Of a stretch of DNA of 64,000 bases, positions 52,191 to 63,273 are shown one piece after another. The DNA is taken from assembly GCA_026018925.1 (NCBI GenBank), contig JAKSZU010000009.1, forward strand, positions 36,508,415-36,572,414, read 5' to 3'. Both the position numbers and the translations under genes were made by a program. Under the pieces are notes generated by a model. That model saw only the letters and a program-made list of their open reading frames with translations, ran no database searches and had not been told where the DNA came from. Within the stretch, counting starts at the first letter, position 1. Each line of letters starts with the position of its first letter. Source of the stretch: Tupaia tana (Eukaryota > Chordata > Mammalia > Scandentia > Tupaiidae).

Positions 52191-53266
52191 AGTTCCTTAT
52201 ATATTTAGGCAGTGTTTATGATCCTAGGCTGTGACATTTAAACCAATCTTCAATAATATATCATCAATATGTACAACTATTACTGATGCATTTCATTATT
52301 ATTTATAAGGAAACAGGGCCATAGGACTTTCTAATTTGACTTCCCTCATTCTTAACAAGTTTGACAAGTTTATCTGCTATTAGTACATAAATAAGCTATC
52401 ACCCATAGGTAGTAATTTACTCACGTAAAACAATATTATTCTGATTTATCAGCCATATATCACAATCATAAGATGGCAGATTTGATTAAAAGCTATTTCA
52501 CATGAACATTTTGGGCTGTATTCTATCTGAAATTAAACCTAGATTTCAGAAAGTACAGTGAGCTACTCATAATTTTGTAAACCACAATAAATATTAGATA
52601 GGTCATAGTTTTCTTCCAAATACAATTTAAGGAAAGTAGATCACCTTTATTTTTCTATCTAATTTTACTCTTTGCAAATAAAGAACACAATTACTAAGTT
52701 CAAATAGAAAACATGAGCTATAAAAAACTCATGAAACTTTTAGACATAGTTAGATCAAAATATTAAACTACAGTCTTCATAAAGATATACTGCATTTTTT
52801 CCATATGTCTATGGTGTTTCTAATTAAGTAGGGCCTTCAGTTTGTAACACTTTCTTTTAAAATATTGATTTACTTTTCCTCTGACTTTTGTGGGGAAAAG
52901 TGTATATTAAGAAAATAAAAGCAAATATTTAAAATCTTATATAATAGAAATATAACTATTTTCTAAGTAATCAACTCAAAATAAAGCCTATGTTAAAAAA
53001 ATTATGGCAATATTTACAAAATTGTTACTGTGAAATAGAGACAGTTATGTGTGTGTTATACAGGTAATGTGAAAAATATAATAAGGACATTGCTAAACAT
53101 TAATAGATTCACATTTTTATATTACATTCTTACATAAAAGGGAAAACATCTCTGTTATAAACATGGTATGTACATTCTCTATCCAATTAACATACAAATA
53201 AATAAAATTTTTCCCTAATCTAAAAAAAATCACATTATACAACCATATATTTTTAAAAATGAGATC

Positions 53267-53413
53267 TCATTCTGGTTTACTACTACCACTAACAGTGGGT
53301 ATCTCATGGTCAGTCTCTTTTTTAGGATCTACCATGTCTTTATATCTCTCCCCACGATGTCGTTCAAGATAAGGACCCCAGTTAGAAGCTGGTTTGCAGC
53401 AACTTACAATGCG
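53267..53413 (-). CDS. SLC6A14: SLC6A14 last coding exon (residues ~595-642)
   Basis: Cytoplasmic C-terminal tail: [20 protein letters not shown], then a charged stretch, ending VSGSSKPE and TGA (53,267-53,269). The acceptor is AG at 53,414-53,415, preceded in sense by a (TTTTTG)n tract that is pyrimidine-rich. Confidence 0.95.
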   Translation of the reverse strand, partial: RIVSCCKPASNWGPYLERHRGERYKDMVDPKKETDHEIPTVSGSSKPE

Positions 53414-56400
53414 CTAAAAACAAAAACAAAAACAAAATTTTTGTGTTAAAATTTAAGTGTTCCAATCTATAAACAAGCATATATTAAACTACACTTTCAT
53501 TTTAAATTTCAGGTCTCCTTGTTAACAAAAAAAGGATCATAGGAAAGTAAAAAGTCTAGTCAAAATTCTTAATACTGCACAGTCTCCCCCAAAATAATTG
53601 TAACCACATTTAACCAATTGTTAATAGAGTTATATGAACTTCTAAACCAAAATATGTAAATGATTTCAAAGAAAGGTACGTAAGTCCACTAGAGTGACAG
53701 TGTCACCACATGCACCTGCACTGAATTCTCAGTCATTTCCATCCTTGCCTGAGGATGAGGATGAGGATGAGGTAAGGATCTAAACCAGTGTGTACTTAGG
53801 ATGTGTTTCAAGAACTGAGGAAAAGGAGCTTCAGGGTCAAACCACTGATCTATCCTTAGATAAACTTTGGAATTTATTTAAGTCTACGAGTCTTGAGTCT
53901 TAGCATTGGCCCAGTGAGATGTCAAAATCCACTCTGCTCTAAGCCTCCATGGAAGAGGGATGACTCGGGTCTAGACTGGGTTCAGAATAATTTACCAGGC
54001 TTATTTCAATCTAAATGCACTATTAGGATATATATCATAACTAGATGAGGTATTTCAAGTAGATATTATGGATTATGGATTTAAAGTATTTTATGGATTT
54101 AAAGTAAAAAAAATATTTTGCTTTGTGACATATTCAGGGCCGAACCAGTACAAGTATAAATATCAGGGCTATTATGTGCTAAGCTTGCTGCATAGCAACA
54201 AGCAAGACCAGACTCCTCCCACAAGGAGCTTATAGTCTAGTACAGGGAGACACACAAATATATATAGAATTAATAAAATGTTATACACTAATAACAGGTG
54301 ATTGCATCAGGCATAGAGGCAGTCAAGAGGAAAAAGTGATTAATTTTATCTCATGTGATCTCATATTGGTACCATATGAATAAATTAACCTTCATATTGA
54401 TCATAAATACTTTATATAATAAATTAATTTAATGGGCTTACTTGAAAGATGTTTCCTTTAGCCTGAATTATTTTTATCACAGCCATAATTGGAATCCAAA
54501 TAATGCAGAAAATAATCATACACCAGCCTAGAGCAACTCCCCAGTCAGGATATGGAATATTGCCATAATAAGGTCTATGAAATTGTACCAATGACCAGAC
54601 AAAAATTGCCTATGAAAATAAATATGAAAAGACAAAGCTAAAGATTATACTTTATTAAAGAAAGTTAAACTTCATTGCACTAATGATTAGCAATTTGATT
54701 CTATTCTTTAGAAGCAATTAGTCAAAAACAATTAAAATTTAAATACATTCAAGCAATGAAGATAATCAGGTAATGAGCCAGAGGATAACAATATGCAGTG
54801 AACCAAACTAAGTAACTTCTGTTTTGCTCTGAATAAGTTCTTTCAAAATTAATACCTCCCTATGTCTATAAAAATACAAATGTTTGTTCAACACGTATTT
54901 AGATAAAATAGTTGACCATGTAATAAATCAGATTAAAGGTAAATAATATCTGAAATTCTCTGTTATTGAGTTTTCAAATTTAATTTATAATGGCATGGTT
55001 TTATTCTATGCCAAAAGTTAACTATCATATCAATTAATTCAATGAGAAAATAAAGCACAGTTTAGTAGACATGCTTCTCTCCTTGATTAGCAATTGCTTC
55101 TGTTATTTCCCATTGCACACAGCACCCCTTTCTCTGCTTCTAAAATACACATGCATTTACATATAATACTAGCATATTTCCTAAGTCACACTTCACCTCC
55201 AGCCTCTAACTGAGAAAAAAGCAAAAGAAAAAAAGCTCAATATATGTTTCCATAATGCAGTGAAATATTGCAAGATCTGGTTGCTATAAAAGACAGAGAA
55301 CTGCCTACAGCTTATCTCTCCACATATGCGTTTCGGTTGGCCATGTTAGTAGATTGTAAAAATCTTTATAAATAGATATACAAGTTCAATTTTTATAATA
55401 AAATAGGTTAATTCTTTTAATTTGATTACAGTAATTTAAATGTATTTCACGATTACCATAATTATACATAACCATAAGAGAAATGATGAAGGGGATAGTA
55501 GAGACCAATATGCATGACTTTATGCAAAATACATGGCAATGAGTATCATTAGATATTTAATACTTTTCATTTTAAAGTAAATTCAGGTGTCAAACTATGT
55601 AATTAATGAAAAAGATCTGGTTAAGAAGTCTAGTTAGGGGCTGGCAGGTCATGTGGTGGTTAAGGTACTGGATTTCCACATGGCTGACCATGGTTTCAGT
55701 CTCAGACCTGGCAGATTGCTTTCTCATTTTCTACTCACTCTCTCTCTGTCTCTCTTTGATCAAATTAAAAATAAATAAATGATAATAATTAATTTTAAAA
55801 AGAAGTCTAGCTAGATCTTCTCAGTTGATAATGGGTTTATTTTATTATGGAGACTTGTCAAATGAGGAAAATGATATTTCATGGAACTTTCAAAGTCATT
55901 TAGCAAGAATACAGATCATGCAAGCATTGTAAGAATCTTGTACATGCAAGAGCATGTGACATATGCCAAAAACCTTTAAAAATCATGAAGACAATGGGAA
56001 CTAAAGTATACCTATGAAGTTTATCCAGTATTCAACCTGCCACCATTTTCTCCAGTGCATAGTAATTCTCCATCCCATGAAGCATTTATTTTTACATTAA
56101 GCCATGTATTATACTGAATTATTATTTAAAATATCATGTCTATATGTCATGGCTCTATAGTAAGACACTTTTTGCTTTTCCTCAGCTCTAAATAGTAACA
56201 ATAGTTAAATTTAACAAACTATTGCCTTTGATGTAAATCAGTTTCTTTAGTAATTTCAGATATTAAATCTTAAACTATAAAATTACTGGTACAAAACAAA
56301 GGGGAAACTCTTGGAGACATTGGAATAGGTAAATACTTTTAAAATAAGACCCTCAAAGCATAGTCAGTCATCTCAAAAATACACAACTGAGACTACATTA

Positions 56401-59400
56401 GGCTAAAAAAGCTTCTGCACAGCAAAAGAAACAATAACTAGGATGAGGAGACACCCCTCAGAATGGGAGAATATATTTGTAAACTTTGCCTCAGATAAGG
56501 GACTGATAACCAGAATATACAGGGAACTCAAGCAGCTTACTTCCCCCCCCCCCTCAAAAAAAATAATCCAGTTAAAAATGAGAAAATGAGCTGAACAGAC
56601 AATTTTCCAAGGAAGACATTCAAACAGCCAAAAAGCATATGGAAACATGCTCAACATCTCTTCCCATAAGGGAAATGCAAATCAAAACCATAATGAGATA
56701 CCACTTAACCACAGTTAGAATGGCTAAGATTACAAAACTAAAGAATAATAAGTGCTGGCAAGGCTAAGGTGAAAAGGGAGCCCTCCTATATTGTTGATAG
56801 GAATGTAAATTAGTACAACCACTGTAGAAAATAATATGGAAGTTCCTCAGAAACTTGCAAATAGAACTACTATATGACCCAGTAATTCTACTTTTAGATA
56901 TCTACCCAAAGGATAGAAAAGCACTCAGTAGGAAAAATATTTGCACATCCATGTTTATTGCAGCATTATTCACAATTGCTAGGACATGATATCAACCCAA
57001 ATATCCATAACAGATGAGTGGATTAAAAAATGTGGCACATGTACTTTATAGATTACTACTCAGCCATTAAAAAAAGAAATGAAACCCTGACATTTCATAC
57101 AAAGTGGGTGAATAAGGAAGAGTTAATGCTAAGGGAAGCAAGTCAGAATATAAAAGACAGGCATTGTGTGTTCCAACTTAATATATACCAAATATCTGTT
57201 CTCTATAGAATAAACTGGAAAATATAATAGCAGTGAGGGCAAGTGTACATACTGGAGACAGTATAGAAGGGGGTGGGGAATAAGGGGTGAGGGAGGGGAT
57301 CAGGGAAAAAACAAAACATTAAATAGACATAGAAATGAAAAGGTATCTGTTGGTGATAATGTATGTGGTAATGTCCTTGACTGCACCAATATGCAGTGTA
57401 TTCATGTTGGGAGAAACCATGTTCCATACTGTAAAGATGTGCAATGATTAAGTGTAGATTAAAAAAATGTAAATAAAAAAAATTCTATCCCACAAAGAGG
57501 AAAAAATTTCCATCAAAATCTGAGTATGTTTAAACTGAATTTCTTAAAGGCAGGACCTACTCTATATATTTTCTGTATGTAGCAGAGAGAGTAGAAACAT
57601 TGTCAATGGTTCAGTATATTTTTTAGGGAATGAACAAATTCATTATATATTTTTATTTATCCTATTGATAATTTACAAGTTATTGATAACTTTGAAATCT
57701 GTTGTTATGGTTTGGATAATAGCTTCTTCCCCAAAGTTTCATGTTTTGGAATTTGATATTGTGAGGTGATGAGGCCTGGTGGGCAGTGATTAGATCATAG
57801 TGATTGCATCATAGAGGCACCACTCTTATGAATATATTCCTAATGTCTAGTGAGACCCAGTTGAGTTCTAGCTGTTGTGAAAAAGGATTAGTCCTTCCAA
57901 GAGCTGGTTGCTATAAGAGACAGAGCCTGCAAGCCTGTAGCTTGCTTCTCAAGTGCCTGCCATCCTCTGTGTTTCCATTGGCCATGTTGTAGACTGGCCT
58001 GATGCCCAGTCTATGCCATCAAACTTTCCAGCTACCAGAACTGTGAGTCAATAAACCCTTATTTCTTTCTAAATCACCCCGTCTTATGTATTTCTGTAGC
58101 AATGCAAGAAGAAATATGACATTGGTTTATTTCCTCAAATCGTAAATGTTTAAACTCATGGCCTCAAAAATAATACTACAAAGGTATTTGAATTTAGGCA
58201 ACTTGAAAGTGTTAACCATAAATACTATAAAACTTGAAAATCATTCATTTACATTACTTCACTATTCCAATGTGAATTATTCTTCAAGTTTTTCTTAGAA
58301 ATGTTTAAATGTATATATTATCCATACCAAATTCATGGTATATTATTACTTACAATCAGAAGGATAGGTGTAATGACAAACCAACAAGCTCTCCACCATA
58401 GCCAGAACATCCACCTCTTTGCTCCAATCATCATTTCTATATCTTCAATGAATCTGTTCCCTCCTAAAGAAAACATCAGAGTGCATTTATCCTTTGCTCT
58501 AATAATCATTGCAAACCCAGTTATCTTACTATGTCCAAATATTTTATCTAAATATGTTGTATACTAATGAATCATATACCTCTAGCTGTATTTTCTTGAT
58601 ATATTTTACTCAATATATTCTCCTTTACTGTATTACAATAGTATAATTATTAATAGTATAATTGTGTAAACATAATGGAAAGAAATTAAAATATTTTCAT
58701 AAAATTTGTAAATAATTTTATAATCACTATTTACCATAAATCCAGATGATTCCTACTACTTCCAATATAGCTGCAATCAAAATGCCCCATCCAGCACAGA
58801 AGTGGTCAATCAGATGAACCCAGTAAATTCCAGCCTACCAAAAAAAAAAAATTAGTGACTTCTAAGTATATTTTAATGATTTTTATGACTGTGGAGGTGT
58901 TCAAAATAAATCTATTAATTTGATCTTAACATATGTGCCTTAGTTTGACTTCTGCTAAAATGTGAAATGTGAAATGTGCCTTTAAGCATCTCAAAAAGCT
59001 TTCATTCTATATTGAGTCACTGGAAAAAACACTTAGAATAGTTATTATTAAAATAATAAGCAGTATTTGTATGTTCTGTAATAGCTGGCAAGCAACCTAT
59101 AGTACATGTGTAAAGTCTATAATCTCTTTCTAGTTTAGGAAATTGTCCATTATTGAGCCTCATCCTCTGCAAAATATGCTTACTAATGAAGTTATAATGG
59201 TGGGGTGGGAATGGGCTAAATGTCAGAAAAATTTGATTCAAGTTAGATTTGGACTTGTCGCTAAGTATACTCCTGAGCTTTGGTTTCCTCATTCAGATTA
59301 TAAAGCATATTCCAACTAATGAGTTATCCATAAAAAAAAAAGTTTTAGTATACCTGAGTCACACAGACAAGTCCAAGGAGAAACAAAACCATGCAGCAAC

Positions 59401-60775
59401 CCAAAGTTATTGGAATCCTCATTTTCTTCATCACTTTGGGAAATAAATCTTGAATTGTTGTTGTAATTGTTTCTTCAGAGGAAAAAAAAGTGACATGCAC
59501 ATGTCAACTTATTTGCCAATAAAGGTAAGCACATAATTCACATTAGTCAAATTTGCAAATATATGTTGAAAATATACTCTGGGCCCTGCTCCTTGCTTTT
59601 AAAATTTCATTGCTTTCTTTTTCTAAGTAGTTAATAAATACTTGCTCATCCTGAAGAAAATGAATTGTAGCTCTATTTGTTGTTTTTACTGTTTCATAAT
59701 TTCATTGATAGCAGCCATAAGGTAACAGATACCTGTGGGCTGAAGTAGTTTGAAAGAAAGTTATAAGGAAGGAAGAATTCTAGTAGGACTTTTAGATAAG
59801 GTAAATATTTGAATAAGTGGTGCAAAGACAAAAGAGTCTAGGTTTAAGAAATAAATGTGCTAAAAAATTATGGTCTTGGTAAGAGTAGAAGGATGTATGG
59901 GTACAATCATTAGGAAATATATTTAATATTTTTGAGAGCTTTAACCAGAGAAATCCGTATTTTATGTATAAACAGAGTAAACGATTAACATATATTATGT
60001 AAGAGGGAAATGTGATAAAAATTCTTTCAGAATTTCTCGCTGTGTATCCTCCGTGTACATAGAGCCATGTGCAAGGACAGTCACTTCAGTAGAATGAGAA
60101 TAAAATATGAAAATAATCCAAATGCTCATCATTCTGTCAACAGATTGCTAACTATATCTATATGTCTATCATCATGGATTCATAATACATGTAGAAAAAA
60201 CTATCAGAGTAATGTGTATGCTATGAAACTTAACATTCATGTGAAATTTTTAGATTTTATGTTATTTGTGGAAACATACAAAATGTCTGCAAACATGGAT
60301 TGAATAACATACACAATCCATAATGATGATTACTTCTCAGAAAAAGGGTGAATTTTATTAGAGATAGAAACACAGATGACTGCAAATTCACCTGTAACAG
60401 TTTATAAAAAGTATCTGAGCCAGTATAAAATATCAATGTTTATTTCTTTTGAGTGTCAAGTGCATGTATACTTTGTATCTTTCCATATTTAAAATTTAAA
60501 ATTTAAGTTAAAAGTGTTTTTCAGAAAGATTATTCTGAGAGTAATAGCTAGAGGAGACAGCAGCAGTAAGAAAAGGAACTTTTCAAGTAAAGAAAACATG
60601 AATATAATATATTGAAGGTGGGGCCAGCAGGTGGCAAGGTGGTTAAGGGTGCTGGATTCCCACATGGCCAACTACAGTTCAAGTCCCGGACACGATAGCT
60701 TGCTTTCTCACTTTCCCTTTCTCTCTCTCTCTGTCTCTGTCTGGTCAGAAAAAAAATAATAACAAATGGGAATAA

Positions 60776-60823
<48 letters not shown>

Positions 60824-63273
60824 TGAAGGTACTACTTACCAATGGAAGCAAATTGAGAATCCAGACCCAAAGTTAAGAGCATGAAGAAAAATAATATGGA
60901 CCAAAATGGACCACCTGGAAGTTGGGCTAGAGCTTCTGGATAGGCAATGAAAGCCAAATCAAAACCTAAGAAGAATGTACAGTATTTCAAATTAATTGAC
61001 CAGAAAATTCAAGAAAATCTAGTCATTTAAAAAAAAAAGATACTAGAAAAATCTCATCTTCATTTTGCAATGCAATCCATGACAAATATTCTTTATCAAC
61101 CATTTCAGTTAAACTTTGAAAAATATTTGATTTGGCTGTTTTACAGTGTCATACTGTGAACACATGAATTAAGCTAGTGAGACAAATTTTGTATGTAGTA
61201 CATTTCTCACATGAAAAGTTTAACGATGTTTTTTAATTAATTTTATTTTTTAAGATTAATGAGTAACAACTATCTTAAACTCCAGAAACCTAAATTAGGA
61301 TCTTATCTTACCTTAAAAATTTTAAAAGAATTACACTATAAAAAAGCTACATTTCTGAACTAACATTTTTCTTTACATTTAATCACTGCACATCTTTACA
61401 GTGTACAACAGGTTTTTTCCCATTATGAATACAGTGCATATGAGTCAAGTCAAAGACATTACCATTTGAGAGTGAAAGGATCAGGGAAGAAAATAAACAA
61501 AACAAAAATGGTGTATATAGCCTGCTTAATAATAAAAAAAAAAAGACAAAACATAAAATGGTGTATATAGCCTGCTTAATAATAAAAAAAAAGACAAAGC
61601 CTAAAATGGTATATATAGCCTGCTTAATAAAAAAAAGACAAAACATTAAATGAACAAAAAAATGAAAAATTATCTGCTGATGACAGTGTGTATGTAATTT
61701 CTTTGACTGGACTGACATGCATACTGGGAAAATTCATTTTCAATGTTGTAATGACATAGAGTGATTGGATGTAAAAAAGTTAGAAAATATAATAAAATGA
61801 AATAACTTTTTAGCCTACAACTTTCTATCCAAATGTTTACCCAGAATCACTATAAGTAGTGCCATTTTAATCAGCATATGGATGCCCATTAAACTGTATT
61901 TAATGAAGCTATAAATTGAATCGTGTTCTCTATTCAATGTTATCTTTAGAGGTGCTTTTTATTTTGTTCTATTCTAGTATGTGATCCTTAGTTTTAAGTT
62001 TATCCAGCTTCCCAGATGACTGATCTAGGACTCATGAAAATTAGCTTCTAGTCTAGGTTCTATTACTTCTTAAATATTTGGCCTTCTGCAAGACATATAC
62101 AACATTTATGTATCTGACTTCAGTCCTACATTAAATGAGCTGGATACTAGCTGATCTTCAAAGTTCCATTTAGTCATGAAATTTTTTATCATTCATCAGT
62201 CCATCAAGTGGTGATAACCATACATAAAATTTTAATTAGGAATTTCTAAATTAAATTAGGAAACTTTTTCTAAGAATATTTAGCCAGATAATTAAGCATT
62301 CCTAGCAAATGTCTTTAAAGTTAAGTTCATTAATTAGATTTTTAAAACACTGGACATAGCTATACATTCAATGTCATATAAATATTTATCTTTATGATAT
62401 CAATGTGTTTTAAAAATTCAGGTCCGGTATTTTAATTGTACATAGGTGAATTTGTCTTTTATAATGTATAGAAAGTACGTATCATGGTGCCTGAAAACTT
62501 GAAATTGTGTAATAAATGGAGTAAATATATTTAGGAGTAAATAAAATTTGGAAAATCATCATGTTTTCATAAACAATTGTTCCCTAATATACTCTTGTTT
62601 TCCCAGATCATCTAAAAATTGTTACTTTTTTTTTTTGAGAGGTTTTTGCTATAGGGCGCGTGCGCTCGCCAGACAGAGAGAGACAGAGAGATAGAAAGCG
62701 AGAAATTACCCCCCCAGAGGGGATGGTCACACCGCAATCCCTTCTCCTCCATTCTCCTCTCGGGATCTTGGGCACGCATGCACACACGTCCAGCATGGGT
62801 TTAAGCCACCGGGTCCGGGATTCGAACTGCGGTCGACTACGTGGGAGTCCAGCGACATAGCCATTATGCTAACTGCTGGTCCCATTATTTTTTTTAAAAA
62901 CACAAATTATATAAGATGAAATGGGAAAAGAAAAGTGACACCCTAGATTATGGGTTTTAAAGTGAATTGGTATAGACTATATTAGAGTTTCATAAATGAA
63001 TTACATTAAATTAACTGAAGCTGATAATATACAGAATTATGTACCTGATTTTACAACTTGAGAGACTTCCTTTCCAGATATATGAGCCATGTGTCCCAAT
63101 ATAGAAAAAATAGCAAATCCAGCAAAGACACTAGTGAGGCAGTTTGTCAAACAGACTACAATGGCATCAGAGAAGCAGTTGTTATTGAACTTATTGTAAG
63201 ATGATAAAGCAACTAAGCCACCCCAAGCCACTGAAAGGGAGTAAAATATCTGAGTAGCAGCATCTTTCCAAAC
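53267..63273 (-). CDS. SLC6A14: SLC6A14 (amino-acid transporter ATB0,+), 3' seven coding exons
   Basis: Seven exons read on the minus strand: 63,273-63,045; 60,965-60,840; 59,472-59,354; 58,834-58,735; 58,463-58,354; 54,609-54,442; 53,413-53,267 (stop TGA). They sum to 999 nt, 332 residues plus stop, in frame with GT-AG junctions throughout. If the length equals human (642) they are residues 311-642, transmembrane helices 6-12 and the C-tail of this LeuT-fold transporter. Diagnostic peptides: [31 protein letters not shown] (second sodium site Asp-Ser in helix 8), [57 protein letters not shown]. The family moves neutral and cationic amino acids with sodium and chloride across the epithelial plasma membrane. 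No break is seen; differences from human, from memory, are few and conservative. The 5' half lies outside the window. Confidence 0.96.
54442..54609 (-). CDS. SLC6A14: SLC6A14 exon, residues ~539-594
   Basis: 56 codons from [13 protein letters not shown] through the extracellular [11 protein letters not shown] loop into helix 12 ([20 protein letters not shown]), ending KGNIFQ. Phase 0 at both ends; donor GTAAGC. Confidence 0.95.
55255..55360 (+). mobile_element. MaLR (MLT1-like) LTR fragment
   Basis: ATCTGGTTGCTATAAAAGAC, AGAGAACTGCCTAC and TTTCGGTTGGCCATGTTAG parallel the middle of the MaLR LTR at 57,703-58,121. Old, partial relic. Confidence 0.5.
55638..55799 (+). mobile_element. SINE type A with 15-bp TSD
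   Basis: AAGAAGTCTAGTTAG (55623-55637) and AAGAAGTCTAGCTAG (55800-55814). Head GGGCTGGCAGGTCATGTGGT, GATCAAATTAAAAATAAATA tail. Antisense to SLC6A14. Confidence 0.92.
56365..57480 (+). mobile_element. LINE-1 ORF2 C-terminal part and 3' UTR
   Basis: ORF2 DNA (AAAGCTTCTGCACAGCAAAA, GGGAAATGCAAATCAAAACC, GGAATGTAAATTAGTACAAC, CAGCATTATTCACAATTGCT) leads to the lineage 3' UTR (TATCTGTTGGTGATAATGTA, CTTGACTGCACCAATATGCA) and an A-rich tail near 57,455-57,480. 5'-truncated, with broken frames, antisense to SLC6A14 in its intron. Confidence 0.8.
57703..58121 (+). mobile_element. MaLR solo LTR (MST/MLT1-type, ERVL-MaLR)
   Basis: TGTTATGGTTTGGATAATAG at the start, GAGGCCTGGTGGGCAGTGAT, CAAGAGCTGGTTGCTATAAG, CTGTGAGTCAATAAACCCTT, CAATGCAAGAAGAAATATGA at the end: the ordered signature of a MaLR LTR. 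About 419 bp, moderately diverged, with no internal region beside it. Confidence 0.85.
58354..58463 (-). CDS. SLC6A14: SLC6A14 exon, residues ~503-538
   Basis: Completes a glycine codon split with the previous exon, then [17 protein letters not shown] (intracellular loop) and helix 11 [18 protein letters not shown]. Donor GTAAGT, acceptor TTTAG. Confidence 0.95.
58735..58834 (-). CDS. SLC6A14: SLC6A14 exon, residues ~469-502
   Basis: [20 protein letters not shown] followed by [13 protein letters not shown], helix 10. 33 codons plus the first base of a split glycine codon. Donor GTAAAT. Confidence 0.95.
59354..59472 (-). CDS. SLC6A14: SLC6A14 exon, residues ~430-468
   Basis: Completes a split Glu codon, then [20 protein letters not shown] (loop between helices 8 and 9) and helix 9 [19 protein letters not shown]. 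Donor GTATAC; acceptor TCTGAAG. Confidence 0.95.
60620..60821 (+). mobile_element. SINE type A with (TA)n tail beside a splice donor
   Basis: Head GGGGCCAGCAGGTGGCAAGG, B box ACAGTTCAAGTCCCGGAC, tail AATAACAAATGGGAATAAAT running into (TA)n at 60,780-60,821. ATTGAAGGT (60611-60619) and ACTGAAGGT (60822-60830) flank it. The insertion ends about 19 bp inside the intron from the end of the SLC6A14 exon at 60,840. Confidence 0.9.
60780..60821. repeat. (TA)n microsatellite
   Basis: About 42 bp of TA forming the expanded SINE tail, within 20 bp of a SLC6A14 splice donor. Confidence 0.9.
60840..60965 (-). CDS. SLC6A14: SLC6A14 exon, residues ~387-429
   Basis: [20 protein letters not shown] (extracellular loop 4) then helix 8, [20 protein letters not shown]. 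The Asp-Ser pair in GLDSQF corresponds to sodium-site residues known from other SLC6 members. Donor GTAAGT; acceptor TTCTTAG. Confidence 0.95.
61370..61490 (-). mobile_element. LINE-1 3' UTR end, minus strand
   Basis: Reversed L1 end: TTTACATTTAATCACTGCAC, ATCTTTACAGTGTACAACAG, GAGTCAAGTCAAAGACATTA. Directly followed by an L1 end in the opposite direction. Confidence 0.7.
61491..61800 (+). mobile_element. LINE-1 3' UTR end, plus strand, with tandem repeats
   Basis: TTATCTGCTGATGACAGTGT, TTTGACTGGACTGACATGCA, TCAATGTTGTAATGACATAG and an A-rich end near 61,800. Upstream, 61,506-61,640 holds three tandem units. Confidence 0.7.
61506..61640. repeat. Tandem repeat, 3 units of about 43-50 bp
   Basis: Each unit reads AAAATGGTGTATATAGCCTG, then CTTAATAATAAA, an A-run and GACAAA. 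The third unit has ATGGTATATATAGCC. Unit length varies with the A-run. Confidence 0.85.
62630..62883 (-). mobile_element. SINE type B in SLC6A14 intron
   Basis: Reversed end TTTTTGCTATAGGGCGCGTG, ACCCCCCCAGAGGGGATGGT, B box GGATTCGAACTGCGGTCGAC, and head ending AACTGCTGGTCCC. Same orientation as SLC6A14. Confidence 0.9.
63045..63273 (-). CDS. SLC6A14: SLC6A14 exon, residues ~311-387
   Basis: [19 protein letters not shown] starts helix 6 with its substrate-site region; [20 protein letters not shown] leads into helix 7 ([20 protein letters not shown]); ends [10 protein letters not shown] plus the first base of a split Gly. Acceptor TTACAG, donor GTACCT. As I recall human, only one residue differs in this exon (Asn for Lys). 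Confidence 0.96.

Larger units (their letters stand above)
51107..53266 (-). other. SLC6A14: SLC6A14 3' UTR region, end not fixed
   Basis: DNA after the SLC6A14 stop (minus strand). Human SLC6A14 has a long 3' UTR, so much of this interval is probably transcribed. Reversed AATAAA motifs (TTTATT) near 51,766 and 51,785 are candidate signals; the true end is not determinable here. SINEs, a TA run and a possible hAT relic are inside. Confidence 0.45.
54610..58353 (-). other. SLC6A14: SLC6A14 intron with L1, MaLR LTR and SINE
   Basis: A 3.7 kb intron. It holds a type A SINE (55,638-55,799), an MLT1-like LTR scrap (55,255-55,360), an L1 3' end (56,365-57,480) and a MaLR LTR (57,703-58,121). No further exon is seen. 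Confidence 0.75.
60966..63044 (-). other. SLC6A14: SLC6A14 intron with L1 ends and SINE B
   Basis: A 2.1 kb GT-AG intron containing back-to-back L1 3' ends with a 3x tandem repeat (61,370-61,800) and a type B SINE (62,630-62,883). The remainder is A/T-rich without recognised features. Confidence 0.75.

Noticed and set aside
56403-57227. Frames in the SLC6A14 intron as extra exons
   Set aside because: They fall inside a 5'-truncated L1 ORF2/3' UTR fragment.
61506-61640. CRISPR-like array of three units
   Set aside because: Tandem units without distinct spacers, in a mammalian intron next to an L1 3' UTR; no Cas genes are expected or seen.
11734-63000. Dozens of 60-110-residue frames with repeated words such as [11 protein letters not shown] or SPLGILGTH
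   Set aside because: These are translations of type A-C SINEs in various frames; the same peptide recurs because the SINE recurs. They have no start or splice context.
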